Source of the DNA: Timema cristinae
Lineage: Eukaryota > Arthropoda > Insecta > Phasmatodea > Timematidae
DNA length: 64,000 nt
Assembly: GCA_039000515.1 (NCBI GenBank)
Contig: JBCFYV010001001.1
Location: forward strand, 16,183,243-16,247,242
Direction of reading: 5' to 3'
The translations under genes and the position numbers were made by a program. The notes beneath the pieces are model-generated. The model was not told the origin of the DNA and made no database searches. It saw only the letters and a list, made by a program, of their open reading frames with translations. This document shows positions 9,647 to 19,079 of the stretch, in pieces; position 1 is the first letter of the stretch; each line of letters opens with the position of its first letter.

Positions 9647-10020
9647 TTTAGTGCTTCTATCGGTTAGATACACTCCTTTAGTGCTCCTATTGGTTAGATA
9701 CAATCTTTTAAGACTCCTATCGATAAGATACAATCTTTTAGTGCTTCTATCGGTTAGAAACAATCCTTTAGTGATCCCATCGTTAGATACAATCCTTTAG
9801 TGCTCCCATCGGTTAGAAACAATTCTTTAGTGCTCCCATCGATAAGATACAATCCTTTAGTGTTCCCATCAGTTAGATACAATCCTTTAGTGCTCTATCG
9901 GTTAGATACAATCCTTTAGGCTCCATCAGTTAGATACAATCCTTTAGTGATCCTACAATCCTATAATGCTCCTATCGGTTAGACACAATCTTTTAGTGCT
10001 CCTATCGGTTAGATCCAATC
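9647..10020. repeat. Minisatellite, 30-bp unit, about 12-13 copies
   Basis: Consensus unit TTTAGTGCTCCTATCGGTTA then GATACAATCC, with scattered substitutions, several 1-2 bp indels and one short unit near 9945. The unit length is a multiple of three, but the indels destroy any continuous frame, so it is not a coding repeat. Confidence 0.93.
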
Positions 10021-10029
10021 CAATTTTCT

Positions 10030-10215
10030 CAAGAACTTAGATGACAACTAAAACAGTAATGAGATCTACTTTCATGTATTCATACGTTGCCATGTGATCT
10101 GCAGCTATCACTTTTCATACATATTATCAATACCTATAAAACAGCACTAATAATATAGTAAAATGTTGATGATGTTGACAGCAAGAATCCTATTTTCGTT
10201 TAAGTTGTAGTAGTT
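10030..10215 (+). mobile_element. MITE-D copy
   Basis: The order AAGAACTTAG, GATCTACTTTCATGTATTCA, CCATGTGATCTGCAGC, TATCAATACCTAT, AATATAGTAAAATGTTG, GTTGACAGCAAGAA matches the family. The left end immediately follows the minisatellite. Confidence 0.75.
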
Positions 10216-10650
10216 AAGTTGTATTGAAATTAGAGTAAGCTAATAATGATAATGAAAAGGTTAGTAATCATGTTTCTTACGTGCAGTAGAAACTTCTGAG
10301 AATCTAAAGCTTGTAAAATTGGCAATAAAAAAAAGTGCCCGGTGGCGGTTCTAGCTTTCTGATAACTACCAAGGCGATTTGTTTCCTTATTTTCTCCTGG
10401 AAGTGTTGTTATATGTAGAGCAAAATCTTGGTTTGTAAGATTCACACTCTCCCTGCAGGCAGAGTATCTTTCTGCTTCACTTCAATACTAGCGTCAATAA
10501 TTACACCTCTTTCGTTTGCACGCAGAGAGCAACTAGAACATCAACTCGACGGTTGATCGGGTAAAACATTCAAGAATATAAAACGTGCGAGATTATGAAC
10601 AGAGCATACACTTAATATAGGTTTAATCGTGTAACTAAAAGTTGGGAGTA
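10216..10650. other. Unassigned DNA
   Basis: Two short reverse-strand frames (10230-10445 and 10541-10735) show no domain; the second contains the AC repeat read as valine/cysteine. Confidence 0.4.
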
Positions 10651-10652
10651 TC

Positions 10653-10686
<34 letters not shown>

Positions 10687-10920
10687 AATATGCATACACC
10701 CACATCCATACAAACACACTAACATGCATGCACATGTAAATTTACATTAATACACATATCAATTACACATACAAAAACATAAACAAAATACAGATACATA
10801 TAAATACACACACGTACACCAACACAAAAACACACACCCATGCATTAATACATAGATACAATGGCTTATATATAAATATGCATACATACAAACACACATA
10901 CGTAATTCTACACATTATAA
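10653..10920. repeat. (AC)n microsatellite with degenerate AC/AT-rich flank
   Basis: An uninterrupted (AC)n run of about 32 bp at 10653-10684, followed by more than 200 bp of imperfect ACACATACAAACAC-like sequence, probably an old expanded dinucleotide array. Confidence 0.85.
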
Positions 10921-10944
10921 ATGCTTAGATATACATGATAAAAG

Positions 10945-11125
10945 TTAATCGAACTTTATAACTTTCATACATGTCATGTCATGTCATCTAAAACCGTCAC
11001 CTTTGATAAATAGCATCATTACCGATTGGCTTATAATAATATATTTAGTAAAATGTCATAAAGTTGACCGCAAAAAGTAGTTTTGTATTTTCCCAACTTT
11101 TCCTCCTACCATAAGCATAAACCAG
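10945..11125 (+). mobile_element. MITE-D copy, degenerate
   Basis: Recognisable by TTTAGTAAAATGTCATAAAG, TTGACCGCAAAAAGTAG and CCTCCTACCATAA. The core carries a triplicated CATGT motif near 10975. Confidence 0.6.
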
Positions 11126-11199
11126 ATTTTGGTGAAAGAATCAATGCACGTTGATGTTTTGAAGTCATTAAGATAGGAAAGGACTATTTGATTGTTACA

Positions 11200-11385
11200 A
11201 AAGTTACTAGGTAAGACAATTTTTATATATTTATACATCAAGTCATGTAATCTATAGCTGTCATTTCACTAATGATAAATAATATTAACAAAGCAATAAT
11301 AAGTAAAATAACATCAATGTTAAGCGCAGCGCAATCATATGTTCGTATTTTCTAAAAGTTCTTCCAACCATAATACTACTATAGT
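11200..11385 (+). mobile_element. MITE-D copy
   Basis: AAAAGTTACTAGG, ATACATCAAGTCATGTAATC, TATAGCTGTCATTTC, then AGTAAAATAACATCAATGTT and the end AAAGTTCTTCCAACCATAA. Confidence 0.7.
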
Positions 11386-11823
11386 TGTGTTTAAGTCACA
11401 AACAATTCCGCTCTAACACTTTCTAACAACAGAGTTTAGTGGGATTGACGGCGGAATCGATACACTAAATTGGCGAGCAAGTTGTGTTTATGCTTAATTT
11501 CTCACTTCTTTTCATTTTCTTCAATTTAGTCCCTTTTCAACATTATTTGGGTCAATTCAACTGTTCATAGGTAGATATAGTTATTATTAAATATAGTTTG
11601 AAAATGAAACATGAACACGGGAACTCAGCAAATTGTGACTTAAAACAATCAAATAACTTTTAAAGACATCCAATTTTCAAAAAAGGTTGTCTGAGTTGGA
11701 CTATTCTAAATATCTTCTGTAAACATCAAATTTTCATAATTCTTCCTGAGAAGGACACTTCAAATATCTCCTTGGGATATTCCAATTTCAAACATTTTCC
11801 GAGTGAGTATCAATTTAAATAAC
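11386..11823. other. Unassigned AT-rich DNA
   Basis: A weak reverse-strand-like periodicity of AACATCCAATTTTCA-type phrases occurs at about 11660-11820 (three loose copies with a CTGAG motif); too degenerate to call a repeat array. Confidence 0.35.
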
Positions 11824-11831
11824 TTCTGGAC

Positions 11832-12296
11832 CAGGGGTTCCCAAACCATGTGTCGTCGCGGCTATAAGGAAAAACTAAGCCTTATAGTGAAATGTAACAT
11901 GTAAATTGAAAGACATTCATGCATTTTTTGTTATTTGAATGAAGAGTCACATGTCACGTCTAATATTTTTGTTCTTCCAGCAACAATTTCATGTAAGATT
12001 GTGTCTCATTTTTTAAATGTTACTGAAAAAGTGAAACTGAAATCATAAAATACAGGATGATGTGTTTCGCCATTATGAACAAACTGTACCATGAGATCAT
12101 GTACAACAAAAATATGTCGACTCTAATTCCTTCTTATTCAATTCTGTAAATATGTTCAAAGTTTATATTTTTACATTTAAAAGAATACAAGCTATTAATA
12201 TAAATTACAATTTTTTTTAATGCTACCAAATCAAATTTGGGCAATTTATTTAATTAATGGGTACAGCGGCGGTCTTAAAAAGTTTGGAAGCCCCTA
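11832..12296. mobile_element. hAT-like nonautonomous element
   Basis: The left end CAGGGGTTCCCAAACCATG and the right end GTTTGGAAGCCCCTA are inverted versions of each other. CAGxGGTTCCCAA is the well-known hAT terminus type. Flanks TTCTGGAC and TTCTAGAA agree at 6 of 8 bases, as expected for an old 8-bp duplication. No transposase frame inside. Confidence 0.65.
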
Positions 12297-13020
12297 TTCT
12301 AGAAGCATTACAATTATTTTTTTAATGTGATAAACTTGAGACCCTCGTTAGTTTGTAGGACGAAGCCCTAAAAAATAAAATAAAATCGGGTTTTCATTTT
12401 TAGGTTGATTTCCCTTTCCTCCTACACTAAAAAAAAAAAATTGTTCCACCACCCCTGTTTACAATTCTGAGCCCTCCAAACGACCAGCCCTGCGAATCAA
12501 TGTAACATATATAATTTAGGAGATCTCTTGTAAAGGGAAAAGTAATTAAACTTTAATCAATATATAATACAATTAATGACACATGGGAAGTAATTAAAAT
12601 CGTGCGGGTGCTCAAGCGCAAATCGTATGTACTAGAGCTAAGCCGGAAAACAAAAGAAGAGGGGGAAAGAGAGATTAATGTATCAAAGTGGGCACCCTTC
12701 TAATACATTCTTTATAAAAAAAAAAAAAAAAACAAGGCAGACAGGAAACTTTACAAGAATAAGTTTCTCGACCACCACCTGTTAAATGCCGCGTGCGTGT
12801 GTGTGTGATTTTTAACAATGGCCAGTTTGTGTACTTTCTAAACAAAACACGATGTTTTACAAGACTTTTCTCTTCACTACATAGCAACCACAGTATTTCA
12901 TCCTGAGGGCAAAATGATATAAACGCAACCAGACAGGCAAGCAAGAGAATGTCTTCTTAGATTAATTATTAAAATGACAGTTGTCTTGTTAAAAGGAAAG
13001 TAACATCTCAAACCCGACAC
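12297..13020. other. Unassigned DNA
   Basis: Contains an A-run at 12717-12732. The reverse-strand frame at 12675-12944 has no domain. A tRNA-like patch (ACTCAGTCGGTGAC at about 13029, AGTTCGATTCCCGGC at about 13079) just beyond the end could be a decayed SINE head. Confidence 0.4.
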
Positions 13021-13130
13021 TCTTTTAACTCAGTCGGTGACACGAATGTCAACTGAATTGAAAGAAAGACTCCCCGAAGTTCGATTCCCGGCAATGCTGA
13101 AACATTATTCGTTGTTGTAAAAATTCAACC

Positions 13131-13360
13131 TTTTTTTTTTTAGCAGCGTGTCCTACTACCCGTTCGGTTTATACGCCTATGTACTAATTACACTAATAGT
13201 TTTAGGTATTAGGAAGGCCTAATTTAGAGCAAAGGCACCCGCATTTGTGGAAAACCACCCTCAGTGGACCCGACCGGGATAGAACCCCAATCTCCCTGTC
13301 TTTGGAAATCTAGTCCAACACAAGATTAGTGTGTTAGACCACGCGGCCACCGAAGCGGGT
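13131..13360 (-). mobile_element. SINE-2 copy, subfamily a
   Basis: Reverse strand: poly-T, tail TACTACCCGTTCGGTTTATA, body ACCCGCATTTGTGG, CCCGACCGGGATAGAACCCC (box B mutated) and the head GGCCACCGAAGCGGGT. Confidence 0.88.
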
Positions 13361-13374
13361 CCCAACTTTCTTAG

Positions 13375-13590
13375 TAAGGGCCTTATTTGACAGTTAGAAA
13401 AGTTACTTAATATATTTTCGCGTATTCATACGTCAAGTTATGTGATCTGAAGCTGTCAATGTAAATAGAGTATTAATACTAATAAAATATATCAATAAAA
13501 TAGTAAGATGTTATCAATTTTAGCTGCAAAAAAGTGTGTTTGTATTTTCTAAACGGTTCCTATGAAAATTGAACTGTAGTAGTGTGTTGA
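13375..13590 (+). mobile_element. MITE-D copy
   Basis: GACAGTTAGAAAAGTTAC, CATACGTCAAGTTATGTG, ATCTGAAGCTGTCA, AAATAGTAAGATGTTATC, GCTGCAAAAAAGTGTG and the end ACGGTTCCTATGAAAATTG. It starts about 15 bp beyond the SINE-2 head. Confidence 0.8.
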
Positions 13591-13944
13591 TGTGATCCAA
13601 CTTTTTTTTTTAATTACAAAACAAAATTTATCTGAGATAATTTCGGTTTCAAATACCTGTTGTGAGATGAACACCACCGCATTCTGTGAGTTGTGTCATT
13701 TTGCACTCAGGGTGATAAATCTCCCCCTTTGCAAGTATTACACCACCGCAACGATGATTGTGGCAGTGATGACTCAACATTGCAGTTGGGAGAGGGGGAG
13801 AGGGGGAAGGGAAAATGAAAGGGGCATGGGGGACTCCATCGGAAAGTTTAATATTAATACGAGACACGCAAGGTTCGTTAAAACTAGGAGTTTGTGGAAC
13901 AGTCAGAGTATTTGGTAGCGAGCGTTCCATTTACATCCACGTCT
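13591..13944. other. Unassigned DNA with overlapping open frames on both strands
   Basis: Frames of 108 codons (+, 13592-13918) and 93 codons (-, 13649-13930) overlap in less AT-rich sequence with a GA-rich patch (13785-13830). Neither shows a domain, and both read through low-complexity sequence. Function unknown; probably not coding. Confidence 0.35.
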
Positions 13945-13959
13945 AAAATAAATAACGGT

Positions 13960-14230
13960 AACTGGCGGTCTAGCGGTAAGGCGTCAGACTTCTGTGCTCG
14001 GGGTACGGGGTTCAATCCTCGGTGCCGGCACAGATTTATCTGATTGCCAAACCCTTCATTCACCTCTGACAAGACGTGTATTAATCACAACTTGTGAATG
14101 TGTGGAATGCCTGGCCTCCACCGTGGTTCGGATCCCACGTTAAACTGTAGGTCCTCCATTTCATCTCGCAATCACATTAGGTGAGTGCGTATAACCCGAA
14201 CGGGTAGTAAGACGCGGTGCTAATAATAAT
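13960..14230 (+). mobile_element. SINE-1 copy, full length, subfamily b
   Basis: Head TGGCGGTCTAGCGGTAAGG, box B GGTTCAATCCTCGG, and the GTGTATTAATCACAAC insert that marks subfamily b. It ends with the shared tail and TAATAATAAT. A perfect 15-bp duplication, AAAATAAATAACGGT, flanks it at 13945-13959 and 14231-14245. The perfect duplication argues for a fairly recent insertion. Confidence 0.96.
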
Positions 14231-14245
14231 AAAATAAATAACGGT

Positions 14246-15010
14246 TGGTTGGCACCGTCTTGAAGAATGGTATTCAACCTGGGGTACACGTACCCCGGGG
14301 GTTCGCAAAGAAATCTTAGGGTGTACGTAAAAAAAATAGATTATAGGCACCTGTGTCAGAAATGCAACCATGTTACACTAAACGTTAAGAGTATATATCC
14401 AATGGAGGTAATGGTTTCCAACCTTTTACTGGTTTTGTCTCCGATTTTTCTCTCAAGACAATCACGACCCCTTCGAACGATCCATCGACGTTCAAATACT
14501 AGTTTTGTAGGGTTTTTTTTCAATGTTTCTTACTACATACAAGTCCACATTTAATAACATTAATGAAGTAAGAACGCGGAAGGTATAATTTAGATAGGAA
14601 ATGTACCATTATTTGCGTGGAGGGAGAGGAGGAAACAATTCAAACAACTTTCAGTACACTCGATAAAAAAAACAAGCTATATGTTAAGCCCACGCGTCCA
14701 CATATGCCCGTTTTAATGATTATAAAATTAGTATGATGAATATATGGACATGGCTTGGATGTCGAAAAAGAGAATCAATAAGCCCGGAGGGATGATATGA
14801 GGGGAAAGCGGGGGACGGGGGGTTGAAAATTATGCTAACAGCGTCTCTCATTCAAACAGTAAACCATGTCAGCGAGCATACTGTCAGCGTTGGGTAGCTT
14901 AGAGCTAAGCATTAACTTAAGAGATTTGTATGATTTTAATTTCTTACATCTCTAGTTGAGTTTTGCACTATCTTATATCCATGTTACAATCACTTTAAAA
15001 AGAAATATAA
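14246..15010. other. Decayed hAT-like ends and unassigned DNA
   Basis: ATTCAACCTGGGGTACACGT near 14272 and GTTTCCAACCTTTTACTGG near 14414 resemble hAT-like termini; GATTGGAAACCACTTG near 15319 could be the matching right end of the second, since the (TA)n and SINE-1 sequences lie between. Boundaries are not certain. The 95-codon frame at 14267-14554 is not recognised. Confidence 0.35.
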
Positions 15011-15022
15011 AACTATAATCAA

Positions 15023-15044
15023 TATATATATATATTATATATTT

Positions 15045-15092
<48 letters not shown>
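15023..15092. repeat. (TA)n array
   Basis: About 70 bp of TA repeats with a few interruptions, directly upstream of a truncated SINE-1. Confidence 0.92.
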
Positions 15093-15094
15093 CG

Positions 15095-15272
15095 GAACTT
15101 GTGAATGTGTGGAATGCCAAGCCTCCGCCATGGTTTGGATTCCACGTTAAACTGTAGGTCCTTCATTTCATCTCACAATCACCCTACCATTACACATTAG
15201 CGTAGGTGCGTATAACCCGAACAGGTAGTAAGACGCGGTGCTAATAATAAAAATAATAATAATAATATATAT
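15095..15272 (+). mobile_element. SINE-1 copy, 5'-truncated
   Basis: Starts within the body at AACTTGTGAATGTGTGG and runs to the shared tail (here GAACAGGTAG) and a TAA-rich end. The TA-rich flanks on both sides hide any target duplication. Confidence 0.88.
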
Positions 15273-15338
15273 ATCTAAGAGCATTGTGAGCCCATCCAAA
15301 TGAGATCGCGACCCCCAGATTGGAAACCACTTGTTTAA

Positions 15339-15735
15339 GGTGATGTAGCAATTTTAGCTTACTGCTAGTGTGTAAGGAAAGCAAGGAAAGGGCAGTGTTT
15401 TTGCAGTTTTAGTATCAAAACTTTTTTTGGCCAAAATAAATCAAATATTTCACCAGTAGAAATATAAGAGTTTCATTTTATTCACCTGGTGACCTCAACA
15501 GATCTGGATTATCTGTCAAGGGTGTCCAGGAATTTAATGACAACTTTTTATCTTCAGTTAAAAAGTTTTATCTTCTAATACAACTATGCTCATAAAAGAT
15601 ATTCAACAACTGTTGATATAATCATTCAAAGAAACTTATACTCTATGCTTTATAAATGCAATATTTTATTCAGGCAAAAAAAAATAAAGTTTTGTGATAA
15701 AAAAACTGCAAAATCATTTTACCTTTTCTCGCGTC
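15339..15735. mobile_element. TTAA foldback MITE, copy 1
   Basis: The left end is TTAA (15335-15338) then GGTGATGTAGC. Arms carry GTTTTTGCAG, CCAAAATAAATCAAATATTT, CCAGTAGAAATAT and inverted versions near 15600-15720, around a centre with ATTATCTGTCAAGGGTGTCC. The right terminus is lost after ACCTTTTCTCGCG. TTAA targets are typical of piggyBac-type elements. Noncoding. Confidence 0.75.
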
Positions 15736-15955
15736 CTCTACACGAGTTGCCTGAAATGATAAACCGCAGCACTGCCCACACAAGCCGTGTTGCCCCAGGT
15801 AGGAAGGAGTAGGATGGCTGAGAGTTGGTCACGTCTCCAAGAACTGGGGATCCGCTCATATTTCCTGACGTGACGACCTTGAGAGTATAGCAAGGTCGCG
15901 GCTGGCAAGACAGAGACAGTCCTGACAAGAGCAAGCTAAGCAAACCTGCCTTCAT
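15719..15955 (-). CDS. Uncertain open frame with a signal-peptide-like start
   Basis: A 78-codon reverse-strand frame. The N-terminus MKAGLLSLLLSGLSLSC has a positive residue then a hydrophobic run and a small-residue end, like a secretory signal. The rest is S/G/P-rich with a second hydrophobic stretch (about residues 55-68) and no recognised domain. The last few codons lie in TTAA-MITE terminal sequence, so the stop is repeat-derived. A donor-like AAAAG/GTAAAA sits at the frame's end, and an acceptor-like TTATCATTTCAG lies inside it, so part could be an exon. Equally it may be chance. Function unknown. Confidence 0.15.
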   Translation of the reverse strand: MKAGLLSLLLSGLSLSCQPRPCYTLKVVTSGNMSGSPVLGDVTNSQPSYSFLPGATRLVWAVLRFIISGNSCRGREKR

Positions 15956-16612
15956 TCATACAAAGAGGTCACCACCACTGCATCGTGTATTATCCTCTCA
16001 TTCACACTAGAGGTCACCAATGCACCAGGCTTTTTATATATATATATATGCGAATAACTCGGAAGATTAGTAAAGCACAGTGTATTTTTTTTAAATATGC
16101 GGATAGTCCGGACGGATAGCCAGAAGCACTGATTTTTTTAATACGAAGTCCGGAAAGGTAGGACTCAGTGGGTTGGGTGTGAAGAGGAGGACAGTGAAAA
16201 TATGCTGATAATTCAAATTAGAGCTAGAGAGCACGTCACTACAATCGTGGGGCATCGACTGAAAACCAAAGGTCAAAGTATATTAGCAAAGGTCAAGAGA
16301 TTAGATCAAATTAGATAGACCCAAGTTGTCAAAACAAATTATGATGAATTGATGGGTCGGGCAAAACTTCTATCAGGAATATTACAAATAATTTTTTTCC
16401 GATTCTAAAGAATCAGCAGTCATTTCTCCACGGCCTAGTAATGTCTTTCCCGTACCAATCAAGTAGAAAGTAATTTGCCCGGTCGCCGAAAATTAGATAT
16501 TAGACATCCTCTCAAATACACTCAAATCAGCAATTCATAGTTTGTGCTACTCCTGTCCGGGCAAGAGTGGGCTATGGTAAGAAAATGGCTTGTGTATTCC
16601 TAGGACATTATC
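15956..16612. other. Unassigned DNA
   Basis: A short (TA)n patch at 16038-16050. No repeat family, RNA or coding signal recognised. Confidence 0.4.
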
Positions 16613-16625
16613 AACATTCAACAAG

Positions 16626-16895
16626 GGTGACCGGTGGTCTAGGGGTAAGGTGTCAAGACTTCTTGCTGGCGGCCGGGTTCAATCCTCGGTCCCGGCAAAT
16701 TTATCTGATTTCCAAACCCTTCCTTCACCTCTGACAAGACATCTTGTGAATGTGGGGAATGCCAGGCCTCACCTGGTTTGGATTCCACGTTAAACTGTAG
16801 GTCCTTCATTTAATCTCACAATCACCCTACCATTACACATTAGTGTAAGTGCGTATAAACCAAACGGGTAGTAAGACGCGGTGCTAATAATAATA
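16626..16895 (+). mobile_element. SINE-1 copy, full length, subfamily a
   Basis: Complete head, body and tail with small deletions (GGCCGGGTTC, CCTCACCTGG). Flanks ACATTCAACAAG (16614-16625) and ACATCCAACAAG (16896-16907) form a 12-bp duplication with one mismatch. Confidence 0.93.
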
Positions 16896-16909
16896 ACATC
16901 CAACAAGTA

Positions 16910-17121
16910 CAGTAGCCCATGTATCCTTTGGTGCTGACTGACAGCTCACAGCTGACAGTCAACATTTAGGTACATACCTAAATGTTGACCATCAGAAGTG
17001 ACAGCTGCTAAACACATGTTTTTGCAGATCATATGGTTCGGCGTAGGGATACCTAATTTGATCTGGTAACTTTTCAAAGCTTTTAGCTGTCAGTCAGCAC
17101 CAAAAAAGCCATGGGGTACTG
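16910..17121. mobile_element. MITE-C copy 3
   Basis: A 212-bp element with TA at 16908-16909 and 17122-17123. Ends are CAGTAGCCCATG and the inverse CATGGGGTACTG. It begins at the first base after the SINE-1 target duplication. The core orientation is as in copy 1, and the palindrome TTTAGGTACATACCTAAA is present. Confidence 0.87.
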
Positions 17122-17123
17122 TA

Positions 17124-17580
17124 TATTAAAATACAGGGGTCCCCAACTTTCTCATATAACAGGCCGTATGAGTTTAAAAAAAATTATATATTTCTCATAT
17201 AGTAATTAATTATTAGTCTAGTTTTATGAACACAATTATTGTTTGTTTGCTTAATATTTTGCGAGAAGGTAGCCTTTTAATTAGACTCATCTTCACTGCT
17301 CTATTTTACAGTTTCACTTCAATTGTTTTAAGCTTTCATTAAAATTATTTGTGATATTAGAGGAAGTGGGACATAATGGGTGAATCATTGAATTCGTTGC
17401 CTCGAGAAACAAAAATAGTTCAAATATTTGGAAACAAAAAAAGAAAAGAAAGCGGCTTAAAAATAAGTTCCTTACACTTTTTGACGCAACAAACTCATAT
17501 GTGTTTTACTTGCCTGCTTCTTTTACATTTATTTTATCAAAAATTAATATTTTTATAAAAAATATTGGTCTAGCTTTCGA
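17124..17580. other. Unassigned DNA with a hAT-like left end
   Basis: CAGGGGTCCCCAACTTTCTC near 17132 has the form of a hAT-like terminus; no right end was found. A 60-codon frame at 17376-17558 (MGESLNSLPRETKIV...) is unrecognised. Confidence 0.35.
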
Positions 17581-17599
17581 GTGAAAGTTAAAAAAAAAT

Positions 17600-17762
17600 T
17601 AAGATAAAAATATAATAAGCCCCGTTTCTTTTCCTCCAACGGAAGTTGTGCTACAGATTTGTATCACTCAAGAAAAATCCGTGGTCCACGGCTGGATTTG
17701 AACCCACGAACATCGGGTCATAGGACGGCCACTTTACCCCAAGACTACCGACCGAGGTTAAC
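17600..17762 (-). mobile_element. SINE-3 copy
   Basis: Reverse strand: head CGGTCGGTAGTCTTGGGGTA, box B GGGTTCAAATCCAGCC, then CCACGGATTTTTCTTGAG, TGATACAAATCTGTAGCAC and a TTATTATA end near 17610. It is the uninterrupted counterpart of the split copy at 6990. Confidence 0.72.
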
Positions 17763-18272
17763 AAAATCAGGGTTCAGAAAATTCGGGTACATTTCATTTC
17801 TAGTACAAACGCGTACAGCCTGAACGGTTAGTAAGGCGCATAGCTAAAACAAATCCAACTTGAGACCTTTAAACGCAAATACTAGACGCAATGACAAATT
17901 AAACCATTTATTAGATTTGACTCTGGTGTCCAGATTGTTGTTATAAGAAAGATAAGATAGCGAGAAGTTAAAAATTGCAATAATTTATTATTATTGGTTT
18001 GTTTGTCCGTAGAGGGGGGAGATAAATTAGAGGTATTGAAGCGACTTGTGACGTTGTTGCCTATAGTGTGGCTGTCTGCGGAAGTCGGTACCTCGCGCGG
18101 CGCGGCGCTGTCTTCAGTCGAGTCTTTCTTGTGAGCGCGCGTGCGGTGAGAATAGCAAACAAAAAAGTATTTGGTTCAACGCTCGGGGACAATGCGCCGA
18201 ATAAACATAATAATAAACATAAATAATAATAATAATTGCAATGATGAGCTGATGACAAGTGCACGCCATATT
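17763..18272. other. Unassigned DNA
   Basis: A decayed shared-tail fragment (AACGCGTACAGCCTGAACGG, TTAGTAAGGCGCATAGCTAA) lies at about 17807-17847 in plus orientation. A slightly GC-richer patch at 18060-18200 has no recognised content. Confidence 0.4.
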
Positions 18273-18275
18273 ATT

Positions 18276-18416
18276 ATTAGTATTAGCACCGCGTCTTACT
18301 ACCCGTTCGGGTTATACGCACACACGCTAATGTGAAATGGTAGGGTGATTGTGAGATGAAATGGAGGACCTACAGTTTAACGTGGGATCCGAACCACGGC
18401 GGAGGCCTGGCAATGC
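18276..18416 (-). mobile_element. SINE-1 copy, 5'-truncated
   Basis: Reverse strand: TA-rich end, tail CGTCTTACTACCCGTTCGGG, body to CGGAGGCCTGGCA, then truncated. TGCACGCCATA on the left and TGCACGTTATA on the right suggest an 11-bp duplication with two mismatches. Confidence 0.85.
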
Positions 18417-18499
18417 ACGTTATAAAATCCCTCATTGCTCTTGGCTATGAAGACCAAATATGAATCGACCAAACCCAAGGCGCTGGGACACGCAGAGAA

Positions 18500-18715
18500 A
18501 GGCTTTAGTCTCGTCTAGTCTGGTCTGTTAGTGACAGGTAGGTCGGTTTGAATCCCGGTTCGGCGTATCGAGATGGTTTACCTAAGTGTTCTATCAACTC
18601 TCTATATGCATATGAGGGTACAATTTCTCTAAATTCCTGCCTTCCTTTTCTTTATCCATTAGTGTGAATATACGGTAACTTTGGACCGAAAGTGAGATGT
18701 AGTGTACATTAAAAA
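18500..18715 (+). mobile_element. SINE-2 copy, strongly degenerate
   Basis: CTCGTCTAGTCTGGTCTG, GTCGGTTTGAATCCCGGTTC (box B), GAGATGGTTTACCTAAGTG, TTTCTCTAAATTCCTGCCTT, CCATTAGTGTGAATATACG: the SINE-2 order is kept but the tail is decayed. Confidence 0.6.
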
Positions 18716-18879
18716 AAAGAGTTTTGAGTTCGGGATCCCATAGTTTGATTCATGGTGAAGATTATTCCATTTTTGATTAATATAATTCAAATTGTCAAAG
18801 GAAAGAAAAATAAAGTATTTCATAATGAGATTTAAATGCAGAGTGATTCAAATTGAGAAAAAAAAGTCGCTAGAAAGTG

Positions 18880-19000
18880 TCTTAAAGTTGTCGAAATTGA
18901 CGTCCTCTGTAAAAATTGACTGACATCTGTAGGACGCATGGTTTGAAGTATGAATACATAAAAACATCTTTAGTAACTTTTTCAAGTTGCCCAATTTGTA
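18880..19000 (-). mobile_element. MITE-D remnant
   Basis: GCATGGTTTGAAGTATGAAT, ACATCTTTAGTAACTTTTTC is the reverse of the family core. The termini are not identifiable. Confidence 0.4.
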
Positions 19001-19079
19001 CGAGGGAGAGTAAAATTAACTTGTCCAAGCGTCAACATATCTTACCAGTGTGAAAAGCCCCGTCTTATATTAAGCTTGA

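Noticed and set aside
9647..10020. CRISPR-like array of regular repeats
   Set aside because: Units are contiguous with no unique spacers; it is a minisatellite in a eukaryotic genome.
13025..13100. Second tRNA-like stretch (ACTCAGTCGGTGAC and AGTTCGATTCCCGG)
   Set aside because: Box spacing is roughly right, but stems are poor and no acceptor pairing is seen; likely a SINE remnant.
13592..13930. Overlapping frames of 108 and 93 codons on opposite strands
   Set aside because: Neither shows a recognisable family; low-complexity GA-rich sequence keeps both open.
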